Positions 50,135-61,790 of a stretch of 64,000 nucleotides of DNA are shown in pieces. The first letter of the stretch is position 1, and each line of letters opens with the position of its first letter. The notes beneath the pieces are model-generated. The model ran no database searches, was not told where the DNA came from, and was given only the letters and a program-made list of their open reading frames with translations. Made by a program: the position numbers and the translations under genes. The stretch covers positions 7,079,059 through 7,143,058 of the forward strand of contig CM035360.1 of assembly GCA_020137815.1 (NCBI GenBank). The letters run 5' to 3'. The DNA comes from Hormiphora californensis. Taxonomy: Eukaryota; Ctenophora; Tentaculata; Cydippida; Pleurobrachiidae.

Positions 50135-50878
50135 ATGGAGAATGAGGTGCTAGATGATCTATTTCCTTTTGATGATGAACTACTTACTGATGCCGCGGTG
50201 AAAAGACCCTCTTGCACGAAATGTGCCCGACCTGTACCACAGTGTGTTTGTCACAGTATTACTGAACGTCACGATACAGCCACTACTGTTATTGTCCTAC
50301 AACACCCAGCAGAACAAAACAGACAACTCCGGACAGTTCCCCTTCTGCAGGCTGGGCTAGTGGAGGAGAGGTGTCAGGTCCATGTTGGAAAGCGATTTAA
50401 AAACCTAGATACCATAATCACACCACGAACTGCATTGTTATTTCCTGGTCGAGATGCGGTGAATTGTGGTGATGTAGACCGGGGAACTTATGACACTTTG
50501 ATTTGCCTGGACGGTACCTGGCCCCAGGCACGCCGGTTATACCAAAAGAATCCCGAACTGCAGAGATTACCTAAAGTTATGCTGGGTCCCTCTGATCGAC
50601 GGAGTGTTTATCTGATCCATACTCAGCCTACTGACATGCATCTCAGTTCACTTGAATCAGTGGGTCGTGCCCTCGAACAGTTGGAAGGTTTAGAGGGGTT
50701 GGAAGAGCGGTTAGTCAGGCCTCTTAAAGAGATGGTTCGGACTCAGTTCAAATTTGGAGCACTGGCTCATGGAACCCAAGCTGAGGCGAGAATAGTGAGA
50801 AAACAAGAAGTTAAACAGGGATGTAAAGATCTTACTGTGGCACCTAAACTTCACGATTTTAATTATGATAGTTTTTAA
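50135..50878 (+). CDS. DTWD2: DTW-domain tRNA-uridine aminocarboxypropyltransferase
   Basis: Adds the acp3 group to uridine in tRNA D-loops (acp3U20) using S-adenosylmethionine (family knowledge). Intronless, 247 aa, from ATG 50135. N-terminal zinc-ribbon-like cysteines (CTKCARPVPQCVC), then VIVLQHPAEQNRQLRTVPLL, TALLFPGRD, the signature CLDGTWPQARRLY (DGTW in place of DxTW) and HLSSLESVGRALEQLE. Length and motif order fit DTWD2 rather than DTWD1. The stop is only 96 bp upstream of the SRRT start on the same strand. Confidence 0.93.
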   Translation: MENEVLDDLFPFDDELLTDAAVKRPSCTKCARPVPQCVCHSITERHDTATTVIVLQHPAEQNRQLRTVPLLQAGLVEERCQVHVGKRFKNLDTIITPRTALLFPGRDAVNCGDVDRGTYDTLICLDGTWPQARRLYQKNPELQRLPKVMLGPSDRRSVYLIHTQPTDMHLSSLESVGRALEQLEGLEGLEERLVRPLKEMVRTQFKFGALAHGTQAEARIVRKQEVKQGCKDLTVAPKLHDFNYDSF

Positions 50879-50974
50879 TGTTTTATACTCCTTTTTACAA
50901 TATCTCGCATTTAATCTTCCCTGTTTTATCTTTACCCAATTTAATTAATGATCAAATCTGATAACATTAGCAAG
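50879..50974 (+). promoter_or_regulatory. 96-bp DTWD2-SRRT intercistronic gap
   Basis: T-rich (TTTTATACTCCTTTTTACA, CCTGTTTTATCTTTACCC) and ends ATTAG|CAAG before the SRRT ATG. It has a pyrimidine stretch plus AG like a splice acceptor but no AATAAA. Could be a trans-splicing site in an operon-like pair, or overlapping UTRs. Confidence 0.35.
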
Positions 50975-53900
50975 ATGGGTGATAGTGGTGATGATTATGA
51001 TGACCGACATCGCCGGGATAAGTTTAAGAGGGAGAGAGATGATGAGAGAGAACACAGAGGTCCCCGAGAGGACTTTGATCACCGGTCGAGGTCCCGGGAT
51101 TATGACAGAAGGCCGAGAGATTATGATAGATATCGAGAGAGATCTCCCTCCCACAAACGGGCCAAGCGAGAGTAAGTAGTGGCGTTTTAAAATGGCATTT
51201 GTAATTTCCATCAATCAATGCATACTGTAATTCGGCTGGTATATTCAATTTGTTTTCGTAACACGTTGTTTTTAACCTCCCTGTTTTCTTTCAGTGGTTC
51301 TCCTGGACAGGGTGGTATGCCGCCTTTCTACCCTCCACCAGCCTACCCACCTCCCTATGGGATGCCTCCCCCTGCTGCTCACCATTGGCCCATGTCCCAC
51401 CCCCAACACGACAAGAACGGGTTAGTGGGAGTTAGTTATATAGGAAATGTATCGTTATTACATTCTGGATTTGTTCTAGGACAAAAGACCGGGGATTATC
51501 TAGGATGACATCCTAGATGTTTGGACAAGGTTTTTCCCCGTGTCTTCTCCGTTGACGAGGTTTAATCTTTATACTGCAGGTACGGAGGAAGGAGGGGCGA
51601 TAATAACAACAACAATTCACACTCCGATGAACAGTACATGAAGCGCTTCAAGCATTTCGTTGCTACACTCAAGGTTGGTACCATGTTTCTCTTTTTTTTA
51701 ATGCTTAATTTCCTTATCACACAGTTTGGCAGTGAAACTGTAATTCTTGTTGATTAACGAACTCTCTATCGTCTTAGTTCCTACCCCCACCTGTTTTGTG
51801 TACAATCTTCATTCTTCAATACATTGAAAACTCTCTCCTTCATCAGGACGATATAGAGGAAGATGACGCTGTTTCCTCGTACAAAGTATACAAACGGGAT
51901 TTCAAGAAAACCAGTATCACTAAATTCTTCAAAGCACATCAAAAGGAGGAATGGTAAGAACTCTTTTTTATTGTTGTCAGAATAATTTCGTGGTGTAACA
52001 CAGAACACTTATATGATTGAAAAAAATATGTTTACTAAGTTTAAAGGCCGAAATGTATTTAAAGATTAAGACTGATACCCCTATCACCAGGTTGAGGGAG
52101 AGATACCATCCTGACTATGTGGAGCCAAGAAAGAAGGAACTGAAACAGTGGAAGGCAGCCAGATTGGATATTTTCAAGAAGATCCAAGAGATGGGGTACT
52201 TTGATAACACTGGAGTGTGCCACGAGGACCAGGATAAGCTAATGAAGGCTCTTGATGCTGCTGTTATCCTTATGGAAGGTAGGTCGCCATTTGAGCAGGT
52301 AGTAGGTACTGATTCCTAATTTCACAATATCTCATGTTTACTGTTGCATTGCTGGATAAGTTGCCCGTAACATGTTTCTCTCTCTCCCCTAAAGGTGGGA
52401 CTGCTCATGATCTGACTATTCTTGATGGAAGGGACGGTAACTCAGACAAACCACTAATTGCCATCCCTGTTGCTAAGATGAAGAAAGAAGAGGGGGAGAA
52501 GGAGGAAGGAGCCGCTGATTCAGATGATGACGAGGGAGCTGTAAAAGATGGTACGCTACAAATCCTTTAGAGTTTGAGTTATAGTTCGACACTAATCCTT
52601 TAGTGTTAGAGTCTAATATGTCTGTGTATTTCAGATGACTCAGAGACAGGATCAGAGGGCAAACTACCTCAGCCTCTTCACAAGCCCCAATCACTCTTTG
52701 TGCGATCCCTTACTCCTCTTATCACAAAGGAAGACATGCTCCAGGTACTAACTTTGCTATAATTCAAATTACCAGAAGGTGTGAATTGTGCATTATTGAG
52801 TTGGCACTTTCTTGGAAAGAAGACAAAATATAACGTTTCCCCAGGTGGTCAAACAACAGGAAATCCCTGGTTTTCTACGTCTCTCAATGGCTGAGCCACT
52901 CCCCGAGAGAAAGTAAGAATCCCGGGGTTTGAACTACATTACTAAATTACTAGTAACAGAATTCAATTCAATTTACTTTATCACTAACATCTGCACACCC
53001 AGGACTGTCAATCGGAGAATTTCCGTGCGATCGTGACTTGTTACTTGCCTTGTGTTGTCATACTTTTGTTATTATTTGTTGATTTTCCCTCCCAAATACT
53101 TCTCACATTCTTCTCCTGACAAAGTAAGTTACATTTCGTTAATCTCCTCTTGGCTGAAGTGTACCATTATATATCTCGAACTGTCTTTATCTCTTTATGT
53201 TTCAACTTTTCTGGATTTTCCCTCAATATCTCCTGCGATTTTCTCTTGATCTGTCTCCCTCGATATATCTCTATCCCTTTGTTTGTTGTTATTGATGCTC
53301 TCACCGCTCCCAGTGAACCACACCTCCAGAAACATCACCCTAACCTAACCTCCACCTCTACCACTCCCTCCCACTTTAGGTACTACCGCCGAGCCTGGGT
53401 GACGTTTGCCCACAACACTGATATCAAGGAGGCATGTAGTAAGCTGATGAACAGCAAGGTTGAGAAGTATGACCATGATCTGAATGTTGTGGTAAATAGG
53501 GAGCTGAGTAAACGGGTCAGGATGGTACCTCCCCTAACCAGGTTAGTCAGTTAATTGGTTACATTCATTTTGGCCGGAAAGGTAACCTAAAAACAGGGCT
53601 TCCTGATACATTTGGTGCACAGCTAGTAGCTACCCTATGCAAAACTTTCCTACATCCGAGTTACATCCCATATGTAGACCTCAGAAAAGTACATTTTTTT
53701 ACCCTCGGACCGCCCCATCCTCTGACCTTAATTAGTTGCCAGTTAATTGGTCACACATATATGTAGACGTTATTAAGCTGATTGATGTTATTAGTGTTTA
53801 GCTTATTACTCAGCTGAATTTAAAATTATAGAATTTAATATTGCTAACATTGACACCACCTTCAGGTCTCTGTATGCCCTGAAAAAGGATGTGACATGGA

Positions 53901-55830
53901 TGGAGACACTGATTGAAGAGTTGGATAAGTTGGCTGGATTGTGGGTGGGAGACAACACTATGAAGGATGAAGAGGAGGAAGAAGATGGGTGTAAGTTGGT
54001 TATTGAGTTGATTGGCATTGTTATCTCTCGCACTAATACTACTACTGCAGTAGCACCTCTATCTTCTATCTAATCCCCTAATCATGAAATACTTATTCCC
54101 AGCTATATTTCATAGCCCTAGATTCCCTAATCCCCCAGCTATACTTTATTGTCCTATATTCCCCACAGCTCCCCGAGATGACAAGATGGATGGGGGTGTG
54201 TACAACAACCCCCTGCTGGCTGAACTGAGAGAGTTTGCTACCTCCACCCTTACTGTCCCTAAACTGGATCACGAGCTGGACCATGGGGAGACGGACGAGG
54301 ATGATATCCATATTATCAAGGATGACAAACTAGCGGTAATTTACACATATATTGGGGACAAGCGGTAATATATCATTAGATTGGTGGGACATCCTCAAAA
54401 GATTGTGTGTTTTAGGCCCCATGTCGGAATGCCACTCACCTCAAAGTCCCTTCCACAATCTCACCACCTTCCGCCTCTTGCACAATCACCTAATTCCTCT
54501 TCATCTGCAGGTGCTGGATAAAGCTATCCTCTACCTCCGTGTTGTACACATGGTTGATTTCTATAATGGGAGTCAGTTCACCAACGAGGACGAGATGCCA
54601 AATAAAATTGGAGTCTTCCATATCAGGGGGCCCTGTGAGAGCAGTGTCAGCAAGACTACCCTTCAAGATGGTATGTTGGGGATTTATTGTTCTAACTTCT
54701 AGTAAACATGAACCAACGATTAATTTCTTATTGTATGAAACATTTAGCAAAAACATGATCTTGCAAATTACATTTCTCTCTCCCCTCAGTGAACGATTGG
54801 AACAAACAGTTAGGTGAGAAGTTGCAGCTAATTCTGGATGAGATTCGAGGTGTTACAATAAGTGAGGAGGAGGCCAATGATATCGGACTGAAAACTGAGG
54901 AGGAGGTAGGTTTCGGATTCTCTCTCTGATTCTGTTTGACATTTTGACATTGTGGTATTGTGGTAGGATCTTGTCATACAATAATCATGGAGACCTACCC
55001 CCCCCCCACTCCTCTCAGACAGTAGAAGAGTTTGTCAAGTTGAATACAGAGGAACAAGGTCCAGGGAAGTTCCACTGTCCTCTTTCTGGTAAAAAGTTCA
55101 AGGGTTCCGAGTTTGTTAGGAAACACATCTTTAACAAACATGCTGAAAAGGTGGAGGGCGTGAAGAAAGATGTAAGTTGAAAACAATAAAAAAACTCAGA
55201 ATATTATAGCTTTAAATTTTAATCGATAATTATTAATTTTCTTTTTTAACTTAAATATTCTGTTCTAGGCTGTATTCTGGAACAAGTACGTCCAAGACCC
55301 GAGGAGACCTATGGATCCTCTTGTCCCTCCCGTCCAGAATTCTAACAACAACAACTCCAATTCCTACAACAACCATGGTCACCACCATAACAATAACAAC
55401 AATAATAACAACTACAACAACCAGCCCAGAAATATTCCCCACCATCCCGGTTTCCCCGCTCCGTACGGATTCCCAACTCCCTTCCCCGCAGCGTGAGTGT
55501 ACAACGCGCGCACGCGGTCCTTTCTGCGCGGTACAAAGCACACAATTCAGCACTGCGTCCACGAGCTGTTTGATTAAAACACCGCGGCATCAACAGTCTT
55601 GTTTTCAATCCCGCTGTATTGTGTGTGAAACCTTCTGTCAGAGCATTGGGCATTGGCCTGAACCTATTCTGTGGTCAGAGCATTGGCCTAACAGGAAACC
55701 TTTCCCTGTTGGTTTGCTCAACACCCTTACTAACAGCTATCTTGTTTTCAGGCCTGTACCCAAGGGACGCAAGATGGTGAATTACAACGACCTCGATGCC
55801 CCCGATGAGTACGATGTTCTCGGACTTTAA
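50975..55830 (+). CDS. SRRT: SRRT/ARS2, nuclear cap-binding complex partner
   Basis: Links the nuclear cap-binding complex to miRNA processing, 3'-end formation and RNA decay (family knowledge). Sixteen exons: 50975-51171, 51295-51420, 51580-51673, 51847-51953, 52091-52278, 52395-52550, 52635-52744, 52845-52912, 53380-53541, 53866-53990, 54169-54335, 54511-54670, 54790-54905, 55019-55171, 55269-55492, 55752-55830. All phases agree, giving 743 aa. Domains: Arg-rich N-terminus ([20 protein letters not shown]), Pro-rich stretch, conserved N-terminal core ([26 protein letters not shown]), acidic linker, RRM-like part ([31 protein letters not shown]), zinc finger ([24 protein letters not shown]), Asn/His-rich low-complexity stretch, and the terminal acidic peptide [17 protein letters not shown]. 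An in-frame ATG at 50948 exists, but conservation starts at 50975. Confidence 0.96.
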
Positions 55831-56037
55831 GTTCAATGTTCGGAGAGAGTGAAAGAGAGAAAGTGAAGAGTTGATGTTGGTTTCTCTATCAGAAATATTT
55901 TAGGGCAAATCTGACAAAACAGAGTTTACAGAGAAGACATACATATGTTCAAAATCAATATTCAATTTGGTGTTACAAGTTTTAAAACAAGAAAATTTTA
56001 ATTTGAAAAACCATAAACCGGGAACAAAACAATTATA

Positions 56038-59000
56038 TCACTTTCCCAAAACATACCTGTAACACATTCTCAGCCCTTTAAATACGTTATAGACTATCAC
56101 CCCTACCATCCACAACACTCCCATAACCCAATCCCTCACTCCCATACCTTCTTTCCTTCCTTTCTCCCCCTTGTAAAACTGCACTGTTTCTCTTATTGCC
56201 TGACCAAGTGTCTGAGGCTCACTCAAACTCTCCCTAACCCAAGTCGGCAACAAACCAACATGCCTCGTAAATCTTTGATCCATTAACACCATCATACCTC
56301 TATCATTCTTGTGCCGTATAGCCCTTCCTATAGCTTGGTTTACAGCCCTAAACGCACACTGTTTGTACCAGTCTTTACCACTCAGGCCACACTTTGTAAG
56401 GAATTCCATTTTTAGTTTCACTAACTCATCCCCGATGTAGGAGAATGGGATTCCTATCACTATTACAGAACTAACATCAGGCAAATCAATCCCTTCACTT
56501 AGTTTTCCTCTACAAACTGCGAATAGAGCTGTGTCTGCAGCTCTGAATTGTTCAATAGTCTCCGGAAGTTGGTCTTTAGCTCGGGGCTCAACCAGCAGCT
56601 TTTTGTGCTGAAACGAGAGATAAGAATTACACAAGTATGATTATATGGGGTCTGGTAAGGCTGCTAGTGTGCGTGTCAGTATATGTGACCGCTTGGAATA
56701 TGATAGAATTCACCGCAAGAATCCAGGATGAAGGATCACACTCCCACGCGAGATGGTTGGTAACGAAGTTACCCCTCCCTTGCCGGCTGCTAGTGTGCGT
56801 GTCAGTATATGTGACCGCTTGGAATATGATAGAATTCACCGCAAGAATCCAGGATGAAGGATCACACTCCCACGCGAGATGGTTGGTAACGAAGTTACCC
56901 CTCCCTTGCCGGCGCGCGAAGCGCGCCAAACGAAGGCCGCTTGGATACCAAGGGGGGGGTGACACGTAACACTTTGTAACACTTTGTAACATGTGCAGAA
57001 AACTTTTTGTGCACGTTACATGTTACAAAGTGTTACATAGTGTTACAAAGTGTTACATAGTGTTACAAAGTGTTACATAGTGTTACAAAGTGTTACATAG
57101 TGTTACAAAGTGTTACATAGTGTTACAAAGTGTTACATAGTGTTACAAAGTGTTACATAGTGTTACAAAGTGTTACATAGTGTTACAAAGTGTTACATAG
57201 TGTTACAAAGTGTTACAAATTGTTACATAGTGTTACAAAGTGTCACAAAGTGTTACATAGTGTCACAAAGTGTTACAAATTGTTACAAAGTGTTACAAAT
57301 TGTTACAAAAACACAAGGATTTGTAGCGAAGCACATTTTCAATCTTTGACCAAAAAATTGATTTTGGAAAAATTTTATTTCTTTTTCCAACAGAAACGTC
57401 GTATATCATTTTATTAAGTACAAAGAATCGATTACCTATGAAAAAAAGTCAATTGGGTCACAACTCACAGGTGACTCAGCACATTGGGGGCCTCTGAGAG
57501 GCACAATACTTCTAATATCACTCTAAAAACTTTACCGTTGTCTAAAGTTCATATTTTTCTTTACCAAATGGACTATTTCAGCCCTGATTTCCACAGTCGA
57601 TGACATCGGAGGCTCAAAACATCCGCAAATTAGTAAAAAAGTGTATGTTTTAACCCTAGAAATGATTTAAAACTTTTAGATGTGTTCTAGAAAGACACCA
57701 AAGTCGTTCAAATTACTTATTCACCAACCGTTGAAAATTTGCTTCGCTACAAATCCTTGTGTTTTGTAACAATTTGTAACACTTTGTAACAATTTGTAAC
57801 AATTTGTAACACTTTGTAACAATTTGTAACACTTTGTGACACTTTGTAACACTTTGTAACACTATGTAACAGTTTGTAACACTATGTAACACTTTGTAAC
57901 ACTATGTAACACTATGTAACACTTTGTAACACTTTGTAACACTTTGTAACACTATGTAACACTATGTAACACTTTGTTACACTATGTAACACTTTGTAAC
58001 ACTATGTAACACTTTGTAACATGTGCAGAAAACTTTTTGTGCACGTTACATGTTACAAAGTGTTACAAAGTGTTACGTGTCACCCCCCCCCCATACCAAG
58101 CGAGATGGACAGTATTGAGAGAGATAGCGAATCCCACACACTTTCTCGCGTGCGCGCCAACATAAGTGTACTTGTGTCACAGCGCGTTACGTTGATGATG
58201 GTGTACCATATTTGCTGCGCCAGTATTCTGATATAAAGTCGAATTTTTTATTTAAGCGACAGGCCGCCGCGCATCAAAATGCAGCGCTTGAAATCGATTT
58301 CCGGTTCCTGATAAGCTAGCGGCTTTTTCTTAAAAGCAAAGCAAAGCAAAGCAAGGCGACTAGGATAAATCCAATGTCGGGGTGCTGATATCCCTTTCTA
58401 TGGCGTTTCAGCCACGGTCCTTTCGGTACAGATTTCTCTGCAGCATAGCCGGGCGCCACCCCACTGCAACAACAATTAGATTGTGTTCTAGTGTATGCAC
58501 TCGTGTCACTTTCGGGTCTCTCAAGAGAGCCCCTACCAATCATAGCTTGGTGGACTAGACGACATGCGCTAGACCAGGATCGAACCCGGGACCTAGTGCG
58601 TGAGAGTTGAGTGTACTAGCCACTACACCATCCTGCCGACAGTGCCATTGGAAAGATAAAATTTTTATCTTTCTAACGCAACCAGAATCAAGTCTTTATC
58701 TTATCAGGAACCGGAGATATGGCCAATTAACCAATTGAGTGCGCGGCGGCCTGTCGCTTAAATAAAAAATTCGACTAAAGTCGGATTTTTTGAAGTTGTC
58801 ACCCCCAAATGACCGCGCATGTGAAATTTATCAATTTTGACGCGCACACCACACGTTAACATCTGATGTGACGCGCAAAAACATTCCGCGCACGAGAAGG
58901 GGGGTGACAACTTCAAAAAATCCGACTTTATATTGGGCCACGATTCCCAAAATCCCACAAGTCAGATTCCTCCTTCAGAACCACTAACCTTAGCTAGAGA

Positions 59001-60639
59001 CTGCCAGACAGTACCGCTGTGCCAGTGATCCCTTGCTGTAGAGAGGACGGTGTAAGAGGGAAAGAACACGAGAAGAGAACCGGGGGTAACTCGGAAATAG
59101 TTGATTAGGGTGGTTCCTAGAGAGTTTAGGTAGGCTGGAGTGGAACGGTTCTTATAGCTAGCATCTAGCACCTCCCCATCACTCCCCTCAGACAGAATCT
59201 AAAAGGTGTTAAAAGTGAGGGAGAGTTAAATTCAGGCCAAGCAATTCCTAGTTCCAATATCTTCGTATTATTTCGTTTAGATTGTCCGAGAATTCTGAAA
59301 TCTCTACAAATTCAGCTACTGATAAGACAACAATGACAGAGCACCATTGATAAGACACCTACCTGGACTGCTAACTGATCCCTCCCTATAACATGTCCGT
59401 TTTGTAACACAACTTTAAACTCCACGCCTAGCTCCTTCACAAGACTGGATAGAGGGGATATAGTACCACTGGTCACCAGGATAGACCTCCCACAGATATC
59501 ACTTAGAGTTCGGAGAGAGACAGCCGGGTCCAGGCAGACACATGTTAGGTTATCATCCGCTACCTGAGAGATCTTATTGGTCTTGGGAACTATTATAATA
59601 CAGAGGTATGGGGTTTTAGAGGGGATTTATAGAGTCGTGAATTGTAGTGCTATAGGAATGTCTATAAAAGTCACAATTAGAATTAGCTAACGCTCTTGTT
59701 TTGCTACCCCGCGGTGAGAGAGGGTCGAACAACGATCCACATTATAATAAAGGGAAGTTGGTTTTCTATCAACTCACCATAACATGGTACCTGTCCTGAA
59801 CCTTATGTTCCACAACCCACAACACATTCCTTAGAAACTCCCCTAACTGCCCCTCAGGGGCCTCACTGGGCAGGTTTACATCCCCAATACTCCGAAACAA
59901 CATCCCCTCACCTCCATCAGCTACCTCGGATAAAAACTCGCACAACTCCTCCCCATCTTGATCACTTTGTTGTTTGTAGTTGTCCAGGGCAGTGAGGGGT
60001 AGAAGGAAGGAGAAACCGGCCTCACAGAAACTAGCAATGTTGTGGGCTTCATCAAATATCACTATTGAATTCTGGAGGATATAGTGGTGTTTCGGGGTAC
60101 AATTAAATAGTAAAGTGTATTATTATACGTCACAGCTCACGGGAAATCGGGAAACGAATTATTAATTTGAGTTCTACGGACCTTGATAATCCCGTGGTAT
60201 CTAGACCGGAGGTTCATGTCAGTCAGGTAGTTGTACGGTAGTAACACAAGATCACTTGTCAGCGCTTGTTTTCTAGCTGTGTAATAAGGACAAACCCCGG
60301 CCGACTGGCAACTGTAAAATGGGGGAATTAGTGGAAATAATAATCTCGATTTTCTATTATGTTTTTTCTGGAAAGATCTCGACCCTGGAATTATTGAGAT
60401 AAACTCACCTCTACTCGATTAATTCTCAATTCTTGTATTGTTCATACAATACGCGGGAGAGGTGCAACAGCACAACTCAATTCTAAAAACATTGAAAACA
60501 TGCAAAACAAGAACCTGTTCACAAAGTCTTCAATATCACTGCTAGGATGCTGTTGTTTCGAGTCAGGTCGAGCTGCATTCTTGAAACCCCTGTGGTAGAC
60601 GCAATTGCTCTCTTTGATTTTTCTAGCACATTCTTGGAA
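56038..60639 (-). CDS. FANCJ (BRIP1)/RTEL1-type Fe-S DNA helicase, 3' part
   Basis: XPD-family 5'-3' helicase of DNA repair (family knowledge). Six phase-consistent exons on the minus strand: 60639-60515, 60311-60182, 60071-59778, 59563-59363, 59198-58989, 56607-56038 (stop); 509 aa. Motifs: Fe-S cluster region (SNCVYHRG, CQSAGVCPYYTARK), PYNYL, DEAH box VIFDEAHNIASFC, ILVTSGTISPLSSL, LLVFFPSY, KLLVEPR, CRGKLSEGID, and motif VI AVNQAIGRAIRHKNDRG. CPYYTAR, CLDPAV and ELGVEF favour FANCJ; LVEPR and AVNQAIGR favour RTEL1. Walker A and N-terminal exons were not found before the window ends, where LINE and repeat sequence takes over. The protein stops about 100 residues after motif VI, without the long C-terminal tail of the vertebrate proteins. 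The last intron (56608-58988) is packed with transposons. Confidence 0.88.
56661..56912. repeat. Perfect 126-bp tandem duplication
   Basis: Two identical units (56661-56786, 56787-56912) beginning CTGCTAGTGTGCGTGTCAG and ending CCCCTCCCTTGCCGG. The unit end GGTAACGAAGTTACCCC recurs in fragments at about 24100 and 37300. Confidence 0.95.
56953..58092. mobile_element. 1.14-kb foldback element with decamer-satellite arms
   Basis: Flanked by 8-bp ATACCAAG at 56945-56952 and 58093-58100. Ends GGGGGGTGACACGTAACACT and complement. Each arm is an array of 10-bp units alternating TGTTACAAAG and TGTTACATAG, about 280-300 bp long and mutually inverted. Inner arms AAAACACAAGGATTTGTAGC and complement enclose a unique centre of about 420 bp with no ORF. 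A shared hairpin (GTGCAGAAAACTTTTTGTGC) lies near both outer ends. Located in the last intron of the helicase gene. Confidence 0.93.
58236..58776. mobile_element. MITE AAGTCGAATTTTTTATTTAA, split by a SINE
   Basis: Left AAGTCGAATTTTTTATTTAA then GCGACAGGCCGCCGCGC; right GCGCGGCGGCCTGTCGCTTA then AATAAAAAATTCGACT. Inner GGTTCCTGATAAGCTAGCG / CTTATCAGGAACCGGAGATA. Interrupted by the SINE at 58318-58641. Confidence 0.88.
58318..58641 (-). mobile_element. tRNA-derived SINE
   Basis: On the minus strand: GGCAGGATGGTGTAGTGGC (A box TGGTGTAGTGG), 45 bp later CCCGGGTTCGATCCTGG (B box GGTTCGATCC), then about 200 bp of body and a 3' tail of repeated GCTTT. Pol III internal promoter and pentanucleotide tail are the classical SINE layout. 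Inserted within a MITE. Confidence 0.92.
58778..58928. mobile_element. 151-bp MITE AAGTCGGATTTTTTGAAGTT, TA duplication
   Basis: Left AAGTCGGATTTTTTGAAGTT and GTCACCCCC; right GGGGGTGACAACTTCAAAAA and ATCCGACTT; TA on both sides. Directly abuts the MITE at 58236-58776. Same termini as the disrupted element at 43507-49336. Confidence 0.92.
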
Positions 60640-61790
60640 CTGAGAGAAGGGGGGAGAAACTGATTAAAATAATACCCGGGGAAACCTATAATATCATTGA
60701 AAAACCCTGAAAAACTCAGTGGGTTTTGCTTTTGTAGAGCTCATAATACCGCAGAGCAACTTACAAAAAAGTTCGGGTACTTTTGTGTTTGGGGTATAGG
60801 GTAAACCGGGGCAAAATGGTTAACTTTTTACTTAATCGGTTCTCACCCCCGTTTAAACAAGAATTATTATTGCATTATGTTTCATAATGCTGTGTTTCCC
60901 TGCCAACGAATACTCCAACCGATCACTGATAAACGATGAGATCTGGTAAGAGCCGCTCACAGTCACACCAGACGATACCGTGCAATGTGATCTGATCGTC
61001 GTCCGCCAACGCCTAATTACAATGTTATGTGAGACGAAGCTATGCATGGGATACTTCTCACGTTCCCTCAGTCACCATACTAACGAGCTGAGCTTTCAAC
61101 GCCTTTTAGTTTCAATCAGATTTACCAAGAAGTCAAATCCATTCGAGCGCTACGGCTATGCTGTAACGCGCGAGGTGTGTATACATACGCTGCATTGAGA
61201 GTGTGCGCGCGCACAAGTTTTGAGCGCGCGCCACCGAAATCCGTACTGTAATAACTTTGCGGACGACGCTTTCAAAATGGATCGGTTGTCAGGCGTTGTC
61301 CGTGACGGACGGACGGATATTTAGTTAACTACACGATCTGCTGATTTCTAAACCCTGAATGATCTTTTTAGCACGTGTGTGCTAAAAACATCATCCCGGG
61401 TGATTGCCTTCGGCAATCACCCGGGCAGGGAAAAAAAGATAAGATGAAAACAAGAATTATTGCATTATGTGTTCATAATGCTGTGTTTCCCTGCCCTACC
61501 GTTTCACGTATCACTGCCAACAGGATCAAGGCTTGGTCATAATGTAATGTGAGATGCATACGATCTAGCTGTCAGTATACTTCTCACATAGCTTAGAGTT
61601 AGCTAACTCCCAATCACATGACACTTGCTAACCAGCTTTTGACATTCCAACTTAACTACTTATCTAAAATCTCACACTCGACTCGCAAGATGAAAATGTG
61701 TATGTAACACGCGAAACGCGCGGCAGAGCATTTCATGTTTTGTTGAGTGGCGCGCGCACACACGTCCATCAAACTGTGTCAAGGATTTTT
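60640..61790. other. No gene seen; repeat fragments
   Basis: Half of a GGGTAAGCTGGGG-type element (about 60798-60820); stem-loop repeat pieces at 60845-60906 and 61380-61600 (GTGATTGCCTTCGGCAATCAC stem, ATTGCATTATG, CTGTGTTTCCCTGCC). CpG-rich sequence 61150-61240. Upstream helicase exons were looked for and not found. Confidence 0.6.
61380..61600 (-). mobile_element. Dispersed stem-loop repeat, copy B
   Basis: Same components as copy A (21858-22140) in opposite orientation: CGGGTGATTGCCTTCGGCAA stem, CATAATGCTGTGTTTCCCTG, CAGGATCAAGGCTTGGTCAT, GCATACGATCTAGCTGTCAG. Confidence 0.85.

Noticed and set aside
50948-50974. Upstream in-frame ATG as SRRT start
   Set aside because: Adds nine unconserved residues; family conservation begins at the ATG at 50975.
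56990-57310. CRISPR-like regular repeats
   Set aside because: Decamer tandem units without spacers, in a eukaryotic intron; they form the arm of a foldback element.
59564-59630. Upstream extension of the helicase exon 59563-59363
   Set aside because: The open extension has no acceptor matching the phase of the preceding exon; the acceptor at 59564-59565 fits and joins conserved residues.
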